Assembly: GCA_021205045.1 (NCBI GenBank)
Contig: JAJPYH010000073.1
Span: 3,610 to 12,327 of the forward strand
DNA from: Lachnospiraceae bacterium
GTDB lineage: Bacteria > Bacillota > Clostridia > Lachnospirales > Lachnospiraceae
Length of the DNA stretch: 8,718 nucleotides
Direction of reading: 5' to 3'
This document shows positions 7,277-8,718 of the stretch, piece after piece. Under the pieces are notes generated by a model. That model searched no databases, had not been told where the DNA came from, and saw only the letters and a list, made by a program, of their open reading frames with translations. A program made the position numbers and the translations under genes. Every line of letters begins with the position of its first letter. Within the stretch, counting starts at the first letter, position 1.

Positions 7277-7309
7277 GCGCCGTTCTGATGATTTCGGGAC
7301 GGCGCTTTT
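7277..7309 (+). terminator. Intrinsic terminator after the purine permease
   Basis: GCGCCGT (7277-7283) pairs with ACGGCGC (7299-7305), and the stem extends three more pairs inward (two G-U). Four T (7306-7309) follow. It sits about 75 bases after the stop codon. Confidence 0.75.
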
Positions 7310-7428
7310 GCTGATATCCGGATCATTTTTTGCCTGAACAGCTTCACAGACTGATTTGGTATTTTGCCCAGACGCGGGCGCGGGAAATTTTGTACGGATT
7401 GCCCGTTGCTTTCTTTTTTTATAAAAGA
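7310..7428. other. Non-coding stretch with no clear feature
   Basis: Between the permease terminator and the next leader I see no convincing gene. Only weak GC-rich pairings are present: GCCC-GGGC (7366-7379) and CGGGC-GCCCG (7375-7379/7401-7405). The stretch ends in an A/T-rich tract that may hold a promoter for the 79-aa gene. Confidence 0.4.
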
Positions 7429-7539
7429 TAAAATGATAATTGTAATGAAAATGCCCGTATGCTTGATGCGACAGGAGCAGCATTACCTCTATTCGGGCGG
7501 AAAGCCGTAATAGGAAAATCGGCTTTTGCCAGGAGGAGG
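7429..7539 (+). promoter_or_regulatory. Promoter-like tract and structured leader of the 79-aa gene
   Basis: TAAAAT (7429-7434) and GATAAT (7435-7440) are -10-like; the -35 candidate TTGCTT (7406-7411, 17 bases before TAAAAT) is weak. Downstream, GCCCG (7453-7457) pairs with CGGGC (7494-7498) around TGATGC/GCATTA (7464-7469/7480-7485). A perfect 7-bp hairpin, AAAGCCG (7501-7507) with CGGCTTT (7520-7526), ends in four T just before the very strong SD AGGAGGAGG (7531-7539). GTAATG (7442-7447) can compete for CATTAC (7481-7486). This could be an attenuator or merely a stable leader. Confidence 0.35.
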
Positions 7540-7547
7540 TGCCCAAA

Positions 7548-7787
7548 ATGAAGAGAGTGAAAGCAGCCTGTATCTGTCAGACACTTCATTTTATGCTGAA
7601 GGAAGATCTGGGCCATGACTATGCTGTAAAGGTAGTCAGGGGTGAAGTGGAGCGGTACAAGAAAAATCTTGACAGCAACCATATTCAGTATAAAATCGTG
7701 GAGGAGACACAGGAACCTGATGGCTCTATTATACTGAAGGTCATCAAGCAGTATAACAGCAGTCCCGTTGGCGATTATCTGGACTGA
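7548..7787 (+). CDS. Conserved hypothetical 79-aa protein
   Basis: No function is recognised. The product is 79 aa, soluble, with no signal peptide or membrane segment. An N-terminal region (1-20) contains two Cys (C8, C10) and a hydrophobic stretch; the middle (21-45) is probably helical and charged; residues 47-69 alternate like a beta hairpin around PDGS (57-60); the tail is SSPVGDYLD. From memory, similar small proteins occur singly in Lachnospiraceae genomes, which needs a database search. The ATG at 7548 is eight bases from a near-perfect SD (7531-7539); a GTG at 7539 overlaps that SD and is rejected. The strong SD and its own leader suggest it is really translated. It stands alone between the permease terminator and a hairpin ending in seven T. 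Confidence 0.8.
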   Translation: MKRVKAACICQTLHFMLKEDLGHDYAVKVVRGEVERYKKNLDSNHIQYKIVEETQEPDGSIILKVIKQYNSSPVGDYLD

Positions 7788-7810
7788 AAACCAAAGTTTA
7801 TAAATACATG

Positions 7811-7899
7811 GACGACACAAGTGGTGCGATGCACGTAAATCTGATCACGGTACGATGAAAATGATCTGACCAGTTTACGACGGCCACTTGTGTTTTTTT
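7811..7899 (+). ncRNA. Large hairpin element ending in seven T: long terminator or small RNA
   Basis: ACACAAGTGG (7815-7824) pairs perfectly with CCACTTGTGT (7884-7893), followed by T 7893-7899. The 59-base interior holds CGTAAA/TTTACG (7834-7839/7874-7879) and GATCA/TGATC (7843-7847/7862-7866). As a terminator for the 79-aa gene it is unusually large. A -10-like TATAAA (7799-7804) would place a transcript start near 7811, so it could also be a small RNA of about 89 nt, but no -35 is seen. The terminator role is the safe reading; the RNA role is speculative. Confidence 0.5.
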
Positions 7900-7913
7900 G
7901 CGCCTGTAAGATC

Positions 7914-7943
7914 AAATCTCCCGTTTTTTGCGACGGGAGATTT
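7914..7943. repeat. Perfect inverted repeat, possible second terminator
   Basis: AAATCTCCCG (7914-7923) is exactly complementary to CGGGAGATTT (7934-7943), with TTTTTTGCGA between; one further A-T pair is possible. There is no T-run beyond the stem on either strand; the T/A ends lie inside the stem. It could act as a weak bidirectional terminator or as an mRNA end stabiliser. Confidence 0.5.
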
Positions 7944-7984
7944 CATTGAGAAAATTACATCAAAATAATGTCGCCTGTGAAGCC

Positions 7985-8031
7985 GGATACTTTCATGAGT
8001 ATCCATGCCTGCGCAGGTGAAAACCTGGAGG
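7985..8031 (+). promoter_or_regulatory. Hairpins and Shine-Dalgarno before the DUF2798-like gene
   Basis: GGATAC/GTATCC (7985-7990/7999-8004) is followed by the perfect palindrome CCTGCGCAGG (8008-8017). Its right part can instead pair as CAGGT-GAAA-ACCTG (8014-8027), a 5-bp stem with a GNRA-type tetraloop that takes in the first base of the SD GGAGG (8027-8031). The ATG at 8039 is seven bases from the SD. I found no convincing promoter upstream. Confidence 0.4.
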
Positions 8032-8038
8032 AAAAATT

Positions 8039-8581
8039 ATGCCGGAAAATAAGTTTCAAAGAATGATTTTTGCACTGATTACAGTTATTATAACAGTTCA
8101 TGGATATGTTTTTTACAGCCTGTATGTCATTAATGGGGCAACCCTCATGGAAGTGACTGGCGCTGATAGTGTTCTTCACGCGATTCAGTCCCAAGGCGGA
8201 GTATATATGTTTGGACGTATGCTCCCCATCTGGGCACTGATTCTGATTGAATTCTGCTTTGCATACACACTGGAGTGCACGCTGGGCAGCCCCTGTTCCT
8301 TTAAGCTGGCCTGCAAAAACTTTGATCCTGCCAAAACACATCCTGTCATCTTCGAGAGCGCCATTATCTGCGCCACTGTCGGACTGATGGTTCCCACCAT
8401 GAGTTTCCTGGCAGCTTGTTTTTACTATCCGTATTATAATGGCTTTCATATTCTCACATTTCTGGCAAACTGGCTGAAGCTGGTGTGCTTTAATTTCCCC
8501 TTTGCGTTCTTCAGCCAGCTGTTCTTTATTCAGCCGCTGACAAGAACGATCTTTAAGGCGCTGTTCAGAAAAAAGAACTGA
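8039..8581 (+). CDS. DUF2798-like integral membrane protein
   Basis: This is a 180-aa membrane protein of unknown function. It has four hydrophobic segments, roughly residues 9-32, 57-78, 104-128 and 140-166, and a basic C-terminal tail (FRKKN). It reads as two related halves, each beginning with a helix rich in small and hydrophobic residues (FQRMIFALITVIITVHGYVF; IFESAIICATVGLMV as I align them) and ending with a second helix, which fits the two-repeat DUF2798 type as I remember it. The start is well supported by GGAGG (8027-8031). A strong terminator follows. The next gene, just outside the window, lies behind a long palindrome and may be a regulator. The family label is from memory; a profile search would settle it. 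Confidence 0.7.
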   Translation: MPENKFQRMIFALITVIITVHGYVFYSLYVINGATLMEVTGADSVLHAIQSQGGVYMFGRMLPIWALILIEFCFAYTLECTLGSPCSFKLACKNFDPAKTHPVIFESAIICATVGLMVPTMSFLAACFYYPYYNGFHILTFLANWLKLVCFNFPFAFFSQLFFIQPLTRTIFKALFRKKN

Positions 8582-8629
8582 GAATATTTACAGCAGAACA
8601 TTACGGAATAATTTTCATTACAATGTTTG

Positions 8630-8663
8630 AAGGGCTTCACAATAAAAAGGTGAGGCCCTTTTT
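8630..8663 (+). terminator. Intrinsic terminator after the DUF2798-like gene
   Basis: AAGGGCTTCAC (8630-8640) pairs with GTGAGGCCCTT (8650-8660) over 11 bp (one G-U), with loop AATAAAAAG, followed by a T-run (8659-8663, then G and more T). Confidence 0.88.
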
Positions 8664-8666
8664 GTT

Positions 8667-8703
8667 TATAGAGAACGACAAAAATAACTTGTCATTCTCT
8701 ATA
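8667..8703. repeat. Long palindrome upstream of the next gene
   Basis: TATAGAGAA (8667-8675) and GACAA (8677-8681) are matched by TTGTC (8689-8693) and TTCTCTATA (8695-8703): 14 of 15 positions around a 7-base centre (AAATAAC). It lies just after a terminator and directly before an SD. It could be an operator for a dimeric repressor or a 5' stem of the next transcript. Confidence 0.7.
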
Positions 8704-8709
8704 AGGAGG
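8703..8709 (+). promoter_or_regulatory. Shine-Dalgarno of a gene starting beyond the window
   Basis: AAGGAGG (8703-8709) is a near-perfect ribosome site. The ATG that touches it (8710-8712) is too close, so the true start is probably at or just after 8719. Confidence 0.6.
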
Positions 8710-8718
8710 ATGCACACG

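Noticed and set aside
7419..7820. 133-codon - strand frame over the small 79-aa gene
   Set aside because: It lacks a ribosome site, and the + strand reading has a near-perfect SD and family-like composition.
7834..7879. Hammerhead-like ribozyme (CTGATCA and GATGAAAA seen)
   Set aside because: The core needs CUGANGA; here the G is replaced by C, and the three-helix arrangement does not form.
7955..8449. 164-codon - strand frame over the DUF2798-like gene
   Set aside because: It is antisense to four clean membrane segments, with no ribosome site or motif of its own.

Overview
This window looks like a chromosomal segment of a low-to-mid GC Firmicute, most likely a gut Lachnospiraceae-type Clostridia. 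The pointers are the fused HisI-HisE protein with a HisA/HisF-like N-terminal domain, the MATE transporter with the MGVMPV N-terminus, strong purine-rich Shine-Dalgarno (SD) sites, and a small conserved protein of a type I associate with that family. The assignment is inference from protein style; there is no rRNA or tRNA marker here.

Layout. The end of a histidine operon comes first (+ strand): hisB at the left edge, then a 138-bp gap with RNA-like inverted repeats, then a three-domain HisIE protein. A bidirectional terminator (1930-1986) separates it from a convergent MATE-family efflux gene (- strand). That gene shares an intergenic region of about 240 bp with a divergent rhamnogalacturonan-acetylesterase-like SGNH hydrolase. 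A ketopantoate-reductase-family gene follows, then a leader of about 145 nt, then an AzgA/PbuG-type purine permease broken by a +1 frameshift in a run of six G. After the permease terminator come a 79-aa conserved hypothetical protein with a structured leader, two further hairpin elements (one ending in seven T), a DUF2798-like membrane protein with its terminator, and at the right edge a long palindrome plus an SD for a gene that starts just outside the window.

How it works together. HisB and HisIE are steps of one pathway. The other genes look like independent metabolic and transport units rather than one system: drug or metabolite efflux, pectin side-chain deacetylation, a pantoate-type reductase and nucleobase uptake. 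I saw no mobile element, CRISPR array, phage gene or defence system.

The unusual material lies in the control regions and in broken or degenerate coding sequence: the permease frameshift, the MATE gene whose best ribosome site faces an in-frame ACG, the HisIE N-terminal half-barrel that lacks both expected catalytic aspartates, and several structured leaders that match no riboswitch class I can recognise by eye.
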